From NCBI RefSeq assembly GCF_016900355.1, contig NZ_JACJKA010000021.1:1-59705 (forward strand): a stretch of DNA of 59,705 nt, read 5' to 3'. The notes under the pieces are model-generated. The model saw only the letters and a list, made by a program, of their open reading frames with translations, was not told where the DNA came from and searched no databases. Both the position numbers and the translations under genes were made by a program. Source of the DNA: Bacteroides mediterraneensis (GTDB lineage Bacteria; Bacteroidota; Bacteroidia; Bacteroidales; Bacteroidaceae). Each line of letters begins with the position of its first letter. Position 1 is the stretch's first letter. Shown here piece after piece: positions 37,589-47,381 of the stretch.

Positions 37589-39642
37589 TCGTCAGCCAGC
37601 TTGCGTTTCAGGTATTCATAAAAGTCATACTGTGCCCGCACATCGTCATTCCCCGGTTTCCGCTTAAAGACATTCTGCAAATGATTGTCCACCCAGCAGG
37701 CTTTCCGGTTGGCCGACAACTGCAGGTGCAGCATGTCGGTCAGTTCCTGTCGAAGCCTTCCGTCCAGGATAGGCGTCACCGCCTCTATGCGGCGATACAG
37801 GTTACGGCGCATCCAGTCGGGAGAACCGATGAACACCTTCGGGTCACCCCCGTTGCCAAAATACCACACCCGAGCATGCTCCAGAAACGTATCCACAATA
37901 CGAGTTACCCGAATGTTCCGGCTGAAAGATTCTCCCGGTACCAGGCAACAGATGCCCCGTACAATCAGGTCAATCTGTACACCGGCTTCACTGGCCCGAT
38001 ACAGTTCATCAATCATGGCCGTATCCTGCAGGGCGTTCATCTTCAAGATGATTCGTCCGGACTTTCCTTGACGCGCCAAATCGATTTCTTTTTGTATCAA
38101 TTGCTTGAGTTCTGGTAACAAGTTAAACCGGGCAATCAGCAACCGCTTGAAATGAGGCTCCTTCACTTCCCGCCTCAACACTTGGAACAGGGTACACATA
38201 TCCTCCACAATCTGCTTGTTGCACGTGTACAAGGCAATATCCGCATAAATCTTCGCCGTTTTCTCATTGAAATTCCCGGTACTGACATACGCGTAACTTC
38301 GTAACCGCTCTCCTTTGTCATTCTTCCGAAGTACCAACGCCACCTTGGCGTGTACCTTCAGCTTCGGAATGCTGAAGATGATGTCAATGCCTGCCTTCCG
38401 CATCAGCTCCGCGGTCGCCAGATTATTCTCTTCATCAAAACGGGCCTTCAGTTCCACGAACACCGTGACATGCTTTCCATTCCGGGCAGCCGCAATCAAC
38501 GCATTGATTACTTCCGAATGTTCCGCCACCCGATATTGTGTAATCATGATTTCCCGACAGAGCGGATCGTGCACCGCCTCGTACAAGAAACGAATGAAAT
38601 GCTCAAAACTGTGGTAAGGATAATAAAGCAACATGTCGCGCTTGGCGATCCGGCGATACATGAAATGCTTTTCATTGATACCCGGCAGGAACATCGGCTG
38701 TGGCTTGACTATCTGAGGAATATTCGGATTCGGGTTCGGCAGGAACGACAGATTCTCCAAGTTCAGATGCTTGTCGCCCGGCACCAGTTCTTCCCGGTTG
38801 ATGCCCAGTGCTTCCACCAACGCATCCAGAAACTCCGCCGGCATTTTCCGGTCGTACACAAAACGGCAGATAGCCCCGATCTTCCGTTTTTTCACTTTTT
38901 CCTTCAGCTTCTCCACCATGCTCTCTGCCGGCACATCATCCACAAACACGTCGGCATCGCGCGAAATCTTACAACAATAACTACATTCCACCTCATACCC
39001 CACAAACATTTCCTGCAAATTCGCTTTGATGATATCTTCCAGAAACATCAGATAATAATTTCCGTCATGGAAAGGCAGTTCCACAAAACGGGGCACTTTG
39101 CTATACGGCATCTTGATGAGATAATATTCCGACTTGTCCGCTCCGGGCTTCTGGACTTTCACCGCCAGATACAACCGCTTATCACGCAAAAAGAAACGTA
39201 CGTTCTCCGGTTCCATCTTCATCGGCTGGAGGTAAGGAAAGACTTCTTCCATGAAAAAACGATGCACAAACTCCTTGTGAAAGTCCTCTACCTCGCTCTT
39301 GCTCTGATAAAAGATGACATGATTCCGTCGCAGTTCGGGAAGTATCTTCTGCTCATAAATGCGTACACGGTCTTCCAGCTGACGGTTTACCACCTCCGTA
39401 GTGCGTCGAATCAAGTCATGCGCCTCCTCTACCGTCATGTCCTCGCTCTTTCCTCCGGAAGCTACTGCCTTGTGTTCTGCCACACGGACCTGATAAAACT
39501 CTTCCAGGTTTGACGAATAAATGGAAATAAAGTTAATTCTTTCATATAAAGGAAGACTGTCGTCGTCTGCTTCGAGCAAGACTCGGTAATTGAACGACAG
39601 CCAGCTGATGTCGCGGTTGAAATATTTATAATGGCTTTCCAT
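37585..39642 (-). CDS. ppk1: Polyphosphate kinase 1
   Basis: 685 residues, normal for PPK1. It makes inorganic polyphosphate from ATP reversibly. The N-domain start FNRDISWLSFNYRVLLEADD, the phosphorylated His region KVHAKVALVLRK (His about residue 430) and YVSTGNFNEKTAKIYADIAL of the catalytic C-domains are conserved. A minus-strand -7 TACATTTG at 39667-39674 drives it, adjacent to the promoter of the divergent yfcE-like gene. The 3' end overlaps the antiporter gene by 4 bases in convergent orientation. Confidence 0.95.
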   Translation of the reverse strand: MESHYKYFNRDISWLSFNYRVLLEADDDSLPLYERINFISIYSSNLEEFYQVRVAEHKAVASGGKSEDMTVEEAHDLIRRTTEVVNRQLEDRVRIYEQKILPELRRNHVIFYQSKSEVEDFHKEFVHRFFMEEVFPYLQPMKMEPENVRFFLRDKRLYLAVKVQKPGADKSEYYLIKMPYSKVPRFVELPFHDGNYYLMFLEDIIKANLQEMFVGYEVECSYCCKISRDADVFVDDVPAESMVEKLKEKVKKRKIGAICRFVYDRKMPAEFLDALVEALGINREELVPGDKHLNLENLSFLPNPNPNIPQIVKPQPMFLPGINEKHFMYRRIAKRDMLLYYPYHSFEHFIRFLYEAVHDPLCREIMITQYRVAEHSEVINALIAAARNGKHVTVFVELKARFDEENNLATAELMRKAGIDIIFSIPKLKVHAKVALVLRKNDKGERLRSYAYVSTGNFNEKTAKIYADIALYTCNKQIVEDMCTLFQVLRREVKEPHFKRLLIARFNLLPELKQLIQKEIDLARQGKSGRIILKMNALQDTAMIDELYRASEAGVQIDLIVRGICCLVPGESFSRNIRVTRIVDTFLEHARVWYFGNGGDPKVFIGSPDWMRRNLYRRIEAVTPILDGRLRQELTDMLHLQLSANRKACWVDNHLQNVFKRKPGNDDVRAQYDFYEYLKRKLADD

Positions 39643-39666
39643 ACATAGAATCCTTCAAGGTTTTCT

Positions 39667-39683
39667 CAAATGTAGTATCTTTG
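39667..39683. promoter_or_regulatory. Back-to-back promoters for ppk1 and the YfcE-like gene
   Basis: The minus-strand -7 TACATTTG (39667-39674) and plus-strand -7 TATCTTTG (39676-39683) are one base apart. RNA polymerase could probably occupy only one direction at a time, so ppk1 and the phosphoesterase may compete or be co-regulated. Confidence 0.5.
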
Positions 39684-39704
39684 CCGGACAAAAACAACAG
39701 AAAA

Positions 39705-40196
39705 ATGAAAAGAATAGGACTCCTGTCCGACACCCATGGTTATTGGGACGAACGTTACCTGAAATATTTTGACCCCTGCGACGAGATATGGCATGCAGGA
39801 GACATCGGTTCACAGGAAGTGGCCGACCGCCTGGCTGCCTTCCGTCCCCTCCGGGCGGTATACGGCAATATCGACGGACAAGACTTGCGACTGCGTTTTC
39901 CGGAAATCAACCGGTTCCAACTGGAAGGAGCCGACGTACTGATGAAACACATCGGAGGATACCCCGGCAAATACGACCCTTCCGTCCGGCAGATTCTCCA
40001 CACACAGCCTCCGCAACTGTTTATCAGCGGTCATTCTCATATTCTCAAGGTCAAATACGACCCCAAACTGCACTTGCTGCATATCAATCCGGGAGCAACC
40101 GGGAAATATGGTTTTCATAAGGTGCGCACCTTGGTACGTTTTTCCATAGCCGACGGAAACTTCTCCGACCTGGAAGTCATTGAACTGAATGATTAA
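39705..40196 (+). CDS. YfcE/MJ0936-type metallophosphoesterase
   Basis: A cytosolic phosphodiesterase of 163 residues. Metal-binding motifs GLLSDTHGYWDER, WHAGDIGS, YGNIDG and the C-terminal SGHSHILKV, followed by HINPGA, are all present. YfcE-like enzymes hydrolyse phosphodiesters in vitro; the physiological substrate is unknown. The frame is open from 39681, but the ATG at 39705 places the first strand correctly and gives a leader of about 20 bases after the promoter. Confidence 0.88.
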   Translation: MKRIGLLSDTHGYWDERYLKYFDPCDEIWHAGDIGSQEVADRLAAFRPLRAVYGNIDGQDLRLRFPEINRFQLEGADVLMKHIGGYPGKYDPSVRQILHTQPPQLFISGHSHILKVKYDPKLHLLHINPGATGKYGFHKVRTLVRFSIADGNFSDLEVIELND

Positions 40197-40259
40197 GCCT
40201 GAAAAGTCTTGTTGCATTCAAAAATCTTTCCGAAATTTGCGCAAAAATCAAAAAACTAT

Positions 40260-41399
40260 ATGAAAACTTATCTAGTTACTGGAGCTGCCGGATTCATCGG
40301 TGCCAATTATATCAAATATATCTTGGCCAAGCATGATGACATAAAGGTTGTCATTCTGGACGCTTTGACATACGCTGGAAATCTGGAAACCATTTCGTCG
40401 GACATCGACAACGAACGCTGTTTCTTCATCAAAGGAAATATCTGCGACCATGACCTGGCCGACCGGTTGTTTGCAGATTACAAATTTGATTATATCGTCA
40501 ACTTTGCTGCCGAAAGCCACGTGGACCGCAGTATTGAAAATCCACAATTATTCTTACAGACCAACATACTGGGCACACAAAACCTGTTGGATGCCGCACG
40601 ACGTGCCTGGGTGACCGGAAAAGACGAAAACGGCTATCCTACCTGGCGAAAAGGAGTTCGTTTCCATCAAGTTTCTACCGACGAAGTCTATGGCTCACTG
40701 GGCCCGGAAGGTTATTTCACGGAAGAAACCCCGCTTTGCCCGCACAGCCCGTACAGTGCCTCCAAAACCAGTGCCGACCTGATTGTCATGTCCTATCGGG
40801 ATACTTACAAGATGCCGGTAACCATCAGCCGCTGCTCCAACAACTACGGTCCTTACCACTTCCCAGAAAAGTTGATTCCGCTTATCATCAAGAACATCCT
40901 GGAAGGAAAGAAACTTCCTGTATATGGAAATGGTACCAACGTACGCGACTGGCTCTACGTGGAAGACCACTGTAAAGCCATCGACATGATTATCAATAAG
41001 GGGAAGGACGGTGAAATTTATAATGTAGGCGGACACAACGAGAAACAGAACATAGAAATTGTCAAACTGACCATCGCCACCATCCGTCAAATCATGACCG
41101 AACAGCCGGAATACCGGAACATACTCAAAAAGAAAGAAATGACCTCCGACGGACAAATCAGCATTGACTGGATCAACGATTCACTGATTACCTACGTCAA
41201 AGACCGGTTAGGGCACGATCAGCGCTACGCCATCGACCCGACAAAGATTACCCGTGAACTGGGCTGGACGCCTGAAACCAAGTTCGAAGACGGTATTGTA
41301 AAAACCATCAAATGGTATCTGGACCATCAGGCATGGGTGAAGAACGTCACCAGCGGAGAATACCAGAACTATTACGAACATATGTACAAGAATCGCTAA
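40260..41399 (+). CDS. rfbB: dTDP-glucose 4,6-dehydratase
   Basis: 379 residues. Converts dTDP-glucose to dTDP-4-keto-6-deoxyglucose for rhamnose and other deoxysugars. The NAD-binding GAAGFIGANY at the start, catalytic TDEVYG and the Tyr-x-x-x-Lys motif YSASK are intact; NNYGPYHFPEKLIP is typical of RmlB. The ATG at 40260 (MKTYLVTG) was preferred over an upstream in-frame start. The other rml genes are not adjacent. It is followed by a strong terminator. Confidence 0.95.
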   Translation: MKTYLVTGAAGFIGANYIKYILAKHDDIKVVILDALTYAGNLETISSDIDNERCFFIKGNICDHDLADRLFADYKFDYIVNFAAESHVDRSIENPQLFLQTNILGTQNLLDAARRAWVTGKDENGYPTWRKGVRFHQVSTDEVYGSLGPEGYFTEETPLCPHSPYSASKTSADLIVMSYRDTYKMPVTISRCSNNYGPYHFPEKLIPLIIKNILEGKKLPVYGNGTNVRDWLYVEDHCKAIDMIINKGKDGEIYNVGGHNEKQNIEIVKLTIATIRQIMTEQPEYRNILKKKEMTSDGQISIDWINDSLITYVKDRLGHDQRYAIDPTKITRELGWTPETKFEDGIVKTIKWYLDHQAWVKNVTSGEYQNYYEHMYKNR

Positions 41400-41421
41400 A
41401 AAAGGCGTTTCTGATAACCTT

Positions 41422-41470
41422 AAAAAGTGTCATTCCGGAAGAAAGTTTCCAGAATGACACTTTTTATTTT
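41422..41470 (+). terminator. Terminator of rfbB
   Basis: The stem AAAAAGTGTCATTC / GAATGACACTTTTT is 14 bp long and followed by ATTTT, beginning 22 bases after the stop. Confidence 0.92.
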
Positions 41471-41568
41471 CCTCTTATTCGTTTTCATTTTATCTATCTA
41501 TACAAATAAAATAGAATCATTTTGATAAGTTATTTTAGATTTCGCTTGCATATTTACGAAATACACCT

Positions 41569-41576
41569 ATCTTTGC
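41569..41576 (+). promoter_or_regulatory. -7 element of asnA
   Basis: TATCTTTG lies 30 bases before the asnA ATG in an AT-rich region. Confidence 0.55.
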
Positions 41577-41606
41577 AAGCAAAACAAACAATTAAAGAAA
41601 TAAAAG

Positions 41607-42647
41607 ATGAGTTACCTTATAAAACCTGTAGGCTACAAGCCGTTGCTTGATATGAAACAAACCGAACTGGGTATCAAGCAGATTAAAGAATTTTTCCAGC
41701 AGAACCTTTCTTCTGAACTCCGGCTACGGCGTGTCACTGCCCCGTTGTTCGTACTGAAGGGCATGGGTATCAACGACGACTTGAGTGGCACGGAACGTCC
41801 CGTGACTTTTCCGATAAAGGATTTGGGCGACCAGCAGGCAGAGGTAGTTCATTCTCTGGCCAAATGGAAACGACTGACCCTGGCTGATTATAAAATAGAA
41901 CCGGGTTACGGTATCTATACCGACATGAACGCGATTCGTGCCGATGAAGAGTTGGGCAACATCCACTCCTTGTATGTAGACCAATGGGACTGGGAACGGG
42001 TCATCACGCCGGAACAGCGGACCGTAGATTTCCTGAAAAACATCGTCACCCGCATCTATGCAACCATGCGACGCACGGAGTATATGATTTGTGAAATGTA
42101 TCCGCAAATCAAATCTTTCCTGCCACACGATGTGCATTTCATCCATTCGGAAGATTTGTTGCAAATGTATCCCGATAAGACCGCCAAGGAACGGGAAAAC
42201 CTGATTACCGAACGATTTGGCGCCGTATTCATTATCGGCATCGGCAACAAGCTGAGCAACGGACAGCCGCACGACCTGCGTGCCCCCGACTACGACGACT
42301 ACACCACCATCGACCCGAAAACCGGCCTGCCGGGACTGAACGGAGACTTGCTGGTATGGAACGACGTGCTGCAGCGTGCTTTCGAAATTTCTTCCATGGG
42401 TATCCGTGTGGACAAAGCCGCCATGCTTAAACAGCTGGAACTGGCCGGAAAAGAAGAGCGTACCAAACTTTATTTCCACCAGCGTCTGCTGAACGATACA
42501 TTGCCGCTCACTATCGGAGGAGGTATCGGACAGTCACGCTTGTGCATGCTCTACCTGAAAAAAGGCCATATTGGTGAAATCCAAGCCAGCATTTGGCCGG
42601 AAGAAATGCGCCAAGAATGCGCCAAACTGGGCATGCAACTCATCTGA
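41607..42647 (+). CDS. asnA: Aspartate-ammonia ligase (asparagine synthetase A)
   Basis: A cytosolic enzyme of 346 residues making asparagine from aspartate, ammonia and ATP. It has the class II aminoacyl-tRNA synthetase-like fold: KQIKEFFQQNLSSELRLRRVTAPLF near the N-terminus, GYGIYTDMNAIR, and LTIGGGIGQSRLCMLYLKKGHIGEIQ as motif 3 at the C-terminus. The length is close to that of E. coli AsnA (330). It is monocistronic, with its own promoter and terminator. Confidence 0.95.
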   Translation: MSYLIKPVGYKPLLDMKQTELGIKQIKEFFQQNLSSELRLRRVTAPLFVLKGMGINDDLSGTERPVTFPIKDLGDQQAEVVHSLAKWKRLTLADYKIEPGYGIYTDMNAIRADEELGNIHSLYVDQWDWERVITPEQRTVDFLKNIVTRIYATMRRTEYMICEMYPQIKSFLPHDVHFIHSEDLLQMYPDKTAKERENLITERFGAVFIIGIGNKLSNGQPHDLRAPDYDDYTTIDPKTGLPGLNGDLLVWNDVLQRAFEISSMGIRVDKAAMLKQLELAGKEERTKLYFHQRLLNDTLPLTIGGGIGQSRLCMLYLKKGHIGEIQASIWPEEMRQECAKLGMQLI

Positions 42648-42669
42648 GACAAACACACACTTTATACAC

Positions 42670-42719
42670 AATCCCCTTGTTTCCACTCCACTGAGCAGAA
42701 GCAAGGGGATTAATTTTTT
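42670..42719 (+). terminator. Terminator of asnA
   Basis: The stem AATCCCCTTG / CAAGGGGATT is followed by AATTTTTT. Confidence 0.88.
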
Positions 42720-42745
42720 CAGGAAAAGCGCGGTTCAAATAGTTT

Positions 42746-43408
42746 CTACCAATTGATAGGCGTCTCGCCATGCGCCACCAGATACTCATTGGTACGGCTG
42801 AAATGCTTGTTGCCAAAAAATCCGTTGTAAGCCGACAAAGGCGAAGGATGTACGGAAGTCAGCACCAGATGCTTGTTACGGTCAATAAAAGCTCCTTTCT
42901 TCTGGGCATAAGACCCCCACAAGATAAACACCAGATGTTCTTTCTGTTCCGCCAGTACCCGAATAGCCGCATCCGTAAACTCTTCCCATCCTTTCCGCTG
43001 ATGGGAACCTGCCTGATGCGCCCGTACCGTCAACGTCGCGTTCAACAGCAGTACTCCCTGTTCCGCCCACCGGGTCAGATTCCCGCTCGCAGGCATGGGA
43101 GTACCCAAATCGTCATGAATCTCCTTGAAGATATTTTGCAAAGAAGGCGGGAACGGTACGCCATCGTTGACTGAAAAGCACAGTCCATGTGCCTGTCCCG
43201 GTCCGTGATACGGGTCCTGTCCGATAATCACCACCTTCACCTTATCAAAGGGGCAAAGATTGAACGCATTGAAAATCAGTCGCCCGGGAGGATATACCGT
43301 AGTCTGCTTGTATTCCTGTCGAACAAAATCCGTCAGCCGGACAAAATAATCCTTTTCAAACTCCGGGGCCAACGCCTTTTTCCATCCTTCTTCTATCTGT
43401 ACGTTCAT
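42746..43408 (-). CDS. ung: Uracil-DNA glycosylase (family 1)
   Basis: 220 residues. Removes uracil from DNA. The catalytic water-activating motif [20 protein letters not shown] (Asp about residue 64), the uracil-binding LLLNATLTV and the DNA-intercalation loop [13 protein letters not shown] (His about 186) are intact. It starts 18 bases after the metH stop and is probably the last gene of the Yip1-smpB-metH-ung operon. Confidence 0.96.
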   Translation of the reverse strand: MNVQIEEGWKKALAPEFEKDYFVRLTDFVRQEYKQTTVYPPGRLIFNAFNLCPFDKVKVVIIGQDPYHGPGQAHGLCFSVNDGVPFPPSLQNIFKEIHDDLGTPMPASGNLTRWAEQGVLLLNATLTVRAHQAGSHQRKGWEEFTDAAIRVLAEQKEHLVFILWGSYAQKKGAFIDRNKHLVLTSVHPSPLSAYNGFFGNKHFSRTNEYLVAHGETPINW

Positions 43409-43426
43409 AATATCCTAATTAAATGA

Positions 43427-46192
43427 TTAATCCCAAAGATTCAACTTGTTTTTCTTCGCTTCTTCCAGTGACACCGTCTTCACCACCTTCTGCTTGTTCT
43501 TGTCACGCAAAGCCTGATATTCCTCATTCAACGCCTCCACAAAAGCCGGGCGCTGTTCCGCATTCAACAATTTAGCAGCCACCAGCGCATTCTGCGAAGC
43601 ATCTTTCATGTAGACTACCGGCGCATGATATACGGGGGCAATCTTCAAGGCCGTATGCAACTTCGAAGTGGTCGCTCCTCCAATCATTACCGGAATGTCC
43701 AATCCGGCACGCTGTAACTCCGTCACCACATGCACCATTTCCTCCAGGGAAGGCGTAATCAGTCCGCTCAACCCTACAATATCCACTTTTTCCCGGATAG
43801 CCGTTTCCACAATCTTTTCCGCCGGCACCATCACGCCCAAGTCAATAATCTCGTAATTGTTGCACGCCATAACTACCGATACGATGTTCTTTCCGATGTC
43901 GTGTACGTCACCCTTCACCGTAGCCACCAGCACCTTTCCGGCACTGCGAGCCCCTTCCTGCTTTTCCGCCTCAATGTAAGGCTGGAGAATGGCTACCGCT
44001 TTCTTCATGGTACGCGCCGTTTTGACTACCTGTGGCAAGAACATCTTACCCGAGCCGAACAAATCGCCCACATGGTTCATACCCGCCATCAACGGACCTT
44101 CAATGATGCTCACTGCATTCGGATAACGGGAAAGCGCTTCCTGCAAATCCTCTTCCAGGTAGTCCGAAAGTCCTTTCACCAGCGCATACTGCAACCGTTC
44201 TTCTACCGTGGTATCTTTACGCCACAACAACTGTGCCTCATGGCCTTCCTGCGAATCTGTTCCTTCCTTTTCCCGTTTCAACCGTTCCGCCGTCTCAATC
44301 AGCCGTTCTGCCGCATCCGGCCGACGGTTCAATACCACATCCTCTATCCGCTCCAGGATATCCTGCGGAATATCCGTATAAAGCACGGAAGTAGCCGGAT
44401 TGACGATCCCCATGTCCATACCCTGCTGAATGGCATGATAGAGGAACACCGCATGCATGGCCTCACGGATATAATTGTTGCCGCGGAAAGAGAACGACAA
44501 GTTGCTCACCCCACCGCTTACATGAGCCCCCGGCAAGTGCTTGCGAATCCATCCGGTAGCCTGAATGAAATCGACCGCGTAATTGTTATGTTCTTCGATA
44601 CCCGTGGCCACGGCCAGCACATTGGGATCAAAGATAATATCGTGTGGATTAAATCCGACTTTGTCAACCAAAATATGATAAGCCCGTTCGCACACCTCGA
44701 TCTTACGGCTGAACGTATCGGCCTGTCCCTTCTCATCGAAAGCCATGACAATGACGGCTGCCCCGAGTTGTTTTACCTCACGTGCATGGGCCACAAACAC
44801 ATCCTCCCCTTCCTTCAAGGAAATGGAGTTTACCACGCATTTTCCCTGCACACACTTCAGTCCGGCACGAATCACTTCCCATTTGGACGAATCAATCATG
44901 AGAGGTACACGAGCGATTTCCGGTTCCGAAGCCACCAAATTTAGGAAGGTGGTCATCTCTTCTGCCGCATCCAGCAGTCCTTCGTCCATATTGATATCGA
45001 GAATCAACGCCCCGTCTTCCACCTGCTTGCGGGCAATGGACAAGGCCTCCTCGTATTTCTTTTCATTGATGAGCCGGAGGAACTTCCGCGAACCCGCCAC
45101 GTTGCAGCGTTCACCTACATTCACGAAATTAATTTCAGGAGACACCTCCAGCAGTTCCAGTCCCGACAACCACATATACTTGTGTGGCTGTACCGGTACG
45201 CGAGGCTGTACCCCCCGAATCAAATCCTGGTATTTGGCGATATATTTTTCTGTGGTACCACAACATCCCCCGATGATGTTAACCAGTCCTTCGTCGATGT
45301 ATTCCTTCACTTCGGCTGCCATATCTTCCGGGGTCTGGTCATACTGTCCCAACGTGTTCGGCAGTCCGGCATTCGGATAGGCACTAATATAATAAGGTGC
45401 ACGAGAAGCCAGTCTTTCCAGAAAAGGCTTCAACTGACGGGCCCCGAACGAACAGTTCAGTCCGACAGAGAAAATATCCGCATGTTCCACTGAAGCTAAA
45501 AACGCATCCAGTGTCTGTCCCGACAACGTACGTCCACCCACATCCGACACCGTAACCGACAGCATCAACGGCACCTTCCGGCCTGTTTTCTCCATCGAAA
45601 GTTCAGCTGCCCGAATGGCTGCCTTGGCATTCAGCGTATCGAAAATAGTTTCAATCAGCAAGGTATCTACCCCGCCTTCCAACAAAGCCTCCATCTGCTC
45701 ACAATAAGCCGCCTGCAATTCGTCGAAGGTCAATGCCCGGAAAGCCGGATTGTTCACATCCGGACTCATGGAGCACGTCTTGTTGGTCGGCCCTACGGAA
45801 CCTGCCACAAAACGAGGCTTCTCCGGATTCATCGCCGTAAACTCATCGGCTATCCGACGAGCCAGACGGGCGGCTGCCAAGTTGATTTCCCGGCAATAAG
45901 CCTCCACATGATAGTCGGCCATTGACACCGAAGTGGCATTAAATGTATTCGTTTCGATAATGTCGGCTCCCGCTTCCAAATATTTCCGGTGAATTTCTTC
46001 TATCACCTCCGGTCGCGTAAGGCACAGCAAGTCGTTGTTCCCTTTCAGCTGTCCTTTCGCATCTTTGAAACGAGTCCCGCGGAAATCCGCTTCCGACAAA
46101 TTGTATTGCTGTATCATCGTACCCATCGCCCCGTCGAGCACCAGGATACGTTCCCGTACCAGTTGTTGTATTGTCTTTGTCTGCATAGGCAT
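43427..46192 (-). CDS. metH: Cobalamin-dependent methionine synthase, lacking the activation domain
   Basis: 921 residues. It transfers methyl from methyl-tetrahydrofolate to homocysteine via cobalamin. Modules in order: homocysteine-binding (about 1-310, zinc ligands in GLNCSFG and GGCCGT), pterin-binding (about 340-600, NVGERCNVAGSRKF), B12 cap (about 640-720) and B12-binding Rossmann domain with DVHDIGKN (axial His about 763). The protein ends about 30 residues after the B12 domain, so the C-terminal AdoMet-dependent reactivation domain (about 330 residues in E. coli MetH) is absent. No separate reactivation gene is next to it. An alternative start lies two codons downstream. Confidence 0.93.
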   Translation of the reverse strand: MPMQTKTIQQLVRERILVLDGAMGTMIQQYNLSEADFRGTRFKDAKGQLKGNNDLLCLTRPEVIEEIHRKYLEAGADIIETNTFNATSVSMADYHVEAYCREINLAAARLARRIADEFTAMNPEKPRFVAGSVGPTNKTCSMSPDVNNPAFRALTFDELQAAYCEQMEALLEGGVDTLLIETIFDTLNAKAAIRAAELSMEKTGRKVPLMLSVTVSDVGGRTLSGQTLDAFLASVEHADIFSVGLNCSFGARQLKPFLERLASRAPYYISAYPNAGLPNTLGQYDQTPEDMAAEVKEYIDEGLVNIIGGCCGTTEKYIAKYQDLIRGVQPRVPVQPHKYMWLSGLELLEVSPEINFVNVGERCNVAGSRKFLRLINEKKYEEALSIARKQVEDGALILDINMDEGLLDAAEEMTTFLNLVASEPEIARVPLMIDSSKWEVIRAGLKCVQGKCVVNSISLKEGEDVFVAHAREVKQLGAAVIVMAFDEKGQADTFSRKIEVCERAYHILVDKVGFNPHDIIFDPNVLAVATGIEEHNNYAVDFIQATGWIRKHLPGAHVSGGVSNLSFSFRGNNYIREAMHAVFLYHAIQQGMDMGIVNPATSVLYTDIPQDILERIEDVVLNRRPDAAERLIETAERLKREKEGTDSQEGHEAQLLWRKDTTVEERLQYALVKGLSDYLEEDLQEALSRYPNAVSIIEGPLMAGMNHVGDLFGSGKMFLPQVVKTARTMKKAVAILQPYIEAEKQEGARSAGKVLVATVKGDVHDIGKNIVSVVMACNNYEIIDLGVMVPAEKIVETAIREKVDIVGLSGLITPSLEEMVHVVTELQRAGLDIPVMIGGATTSKLHTALKIAPVYHAPVVYMKDASQNALVAAKLLNAEQRPAFVEALNEEYQALRDKNKQKVVKTVSLEEAKKNKLNLWD

Positions 46193-46215
46193 GGTACACC
46201 TTTTAGTAGTTTAGT

Positions 46216-46674
46216 TTAGCGTTTGAACATGCGGTCCATCATCCGCCGGTCTTCTTTCTCTTTCAATGTCTGACGTTTGTCATATTGTTTCTTACCCTTG
46301 GCCAGCGCAATGACCACCTTGGCCAGTCCGCGTTCATTGATATACATACGGGTAGGCACAATGGTAAAGCCCGGTTCTTCAGAAGTACGCTGCAACTTGC
46401 GCAACTCCTTCTTGGTCAGCAGCAACTTACGGTCACGACGCGCCGTATGGTTGTTGTAAGAACCATAAAAATACTCGGCAATGTGCATGTTCTTCACCCA
46501 CAGTTCCCCGCGGGAGAAAAAGCAGAACGTATCTACCAAGCTCGCCTTTCCTTGCCGGATGGACTTGATTTCCGTACCGGTCAGCACAATTCCGGCGGTA
46601 TACGTATCGATAAACTCATAATCGAACGATGCCCGCTTGTTCTTGATGTTAATATTATTAGAAACTGGTCTCAT
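46216..46674 (-). CDS. smpB: SsrA-binding protein SmpB
   Basis: A tmRNA partner protein of 152 residues for rescue of stalled ribosomes. Landmarks: [46 protein letters not shown], and the basic C-terminal tail [19 protein letters not shown]. The ATG at 46674 was chosen over a TTG just before it because it overlaps the upstream Yip1 stop as TGATG. The tmRNA gene is not in the window. Confidence 0.96.
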   Translation of the reverse strand: MRPVSNNINIKNKRASFDYEFIDTYTAGIVLTGTEIKSIRQGKASLVDTFCFFSRGELWVKNMHIAEYFYGSYNNHTARRDRKLLLTKKELRKLQRTSEEPGFTIVPTRMYINERGLAKVVIALAKGKKQYDKRQTLKEKEDRRMMDRMFKR

Positions 46675-47249
46675 CAATTTAAAATTACAGACAATCTATT
46701 AAATATAAATTCAATTACTCCCGGAGACAGCAATATCAGCACAGTGGCTACCAGCGTATAAGAAGTCAGCCGACGCTCCGGAATTCCTAAAAACTTCCGT
46801 GCTCCTTCAAACACTACCACTATGGTATATAGTTGCAGAATCCAATGCAGAATTTCAATGGATATCAATCCATTAACGATATCGAGCACAAACAAGACCG
46901 TCATGGAATAGCCCACGAACACCTGCATTTTTTCCTTTGAAACATACTTGTCGAACCATCTCCAGGTGATTTTATCCAGCAGATAAGCAGCCAGAAAAAA
47001 TCCGCCGAACAAAGCCACAGCTACCGCACAGCAACGCGTCAATGCCCATTGGAAGAATTCAGAACTGATATCGCGTCCGATGAATGTTCCGATGAACTCG
47101 GTCAGACCGCACAATCCAATCAGCGGATAAACATATTCCGACATCATCCGGTTTCCCTGCCCTTCTGTTGCTTCTTTTTCCCAAAAACGAGTGGGCGAGG
47201 AAAGCAAAAATGTCATTTTATTGAACAATTCTTTATAATTCATTCCCAA
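46674..47249 (-). CDS. Yip1 family membrane protein
   Basis: 191 residues with about five hydrophobic segments from residue 33 on and a short soluble N-terminus ([23 protein letters not shown]) typical of bacterial Yip1-domain proteins. Function unknown. It is the first gene of the smpB-metH-ung operon; its stop overlaps the smpB start. A Met two codons later is an equally good start. Confidence 0.8.
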   Translation of the reverse strand: MGMNYKELFNKMTFLLSSPTRFWEKEATEGQGNRMMSEYVYPLIGLCGLTEFIGTFIGRDISSEFFQWALTRCCAVAVALFGGFFLAAYLLDKITWRWFDKYVSKEKMQVFVGYSMTVLFVLDIVNGLISIEILHWILQLYTIVVVFEGARKFLGIPERRLTSYTLVATVLILLSPGVIEFIFNRLSVILN

Positions 47250-47278
47250 TTCTTTTCATGATGTGATGAAACGAATTG

Positions 47279-47286
47279 CAAATTTA
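47279..47286 (-). promoter_or_regulatory. -7 element of the Yip1-smpB-metH-ung operon
   Basis: On the minus strand the sequence reads TAAATTTG, a TAnnTTTG match 29 bases before the Yip1 start. No cobalamin riboswitch or SAM-responsive element is visible, so metH here does not appear to be under B12 riboswitch control. Confidence 0.55.
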
Positions 47287-47344
47287 CAAAAAAGTACGAG
47301 ATTAAGGAGAGAGGAAGCTATCTTTTCAAGCAATTTAAACGTCC

Positions 47345-47376
47345 GGTGCCTTAAAAAACAAGTCTTTTAAAGGCAC
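47345..47376. other. Stem-loop flanking the 22-bp periodic array
   Basis: Inverted repeat GTGCCTTAAAA / TTTTAAAGGCAC, with one bulged base, next to array B and outside its 22-bp register. It could be a terminator-like hairpin, but neither side has a run of T. Confidence 0.5.
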
Positions 47377-47381
47377 TCCCA

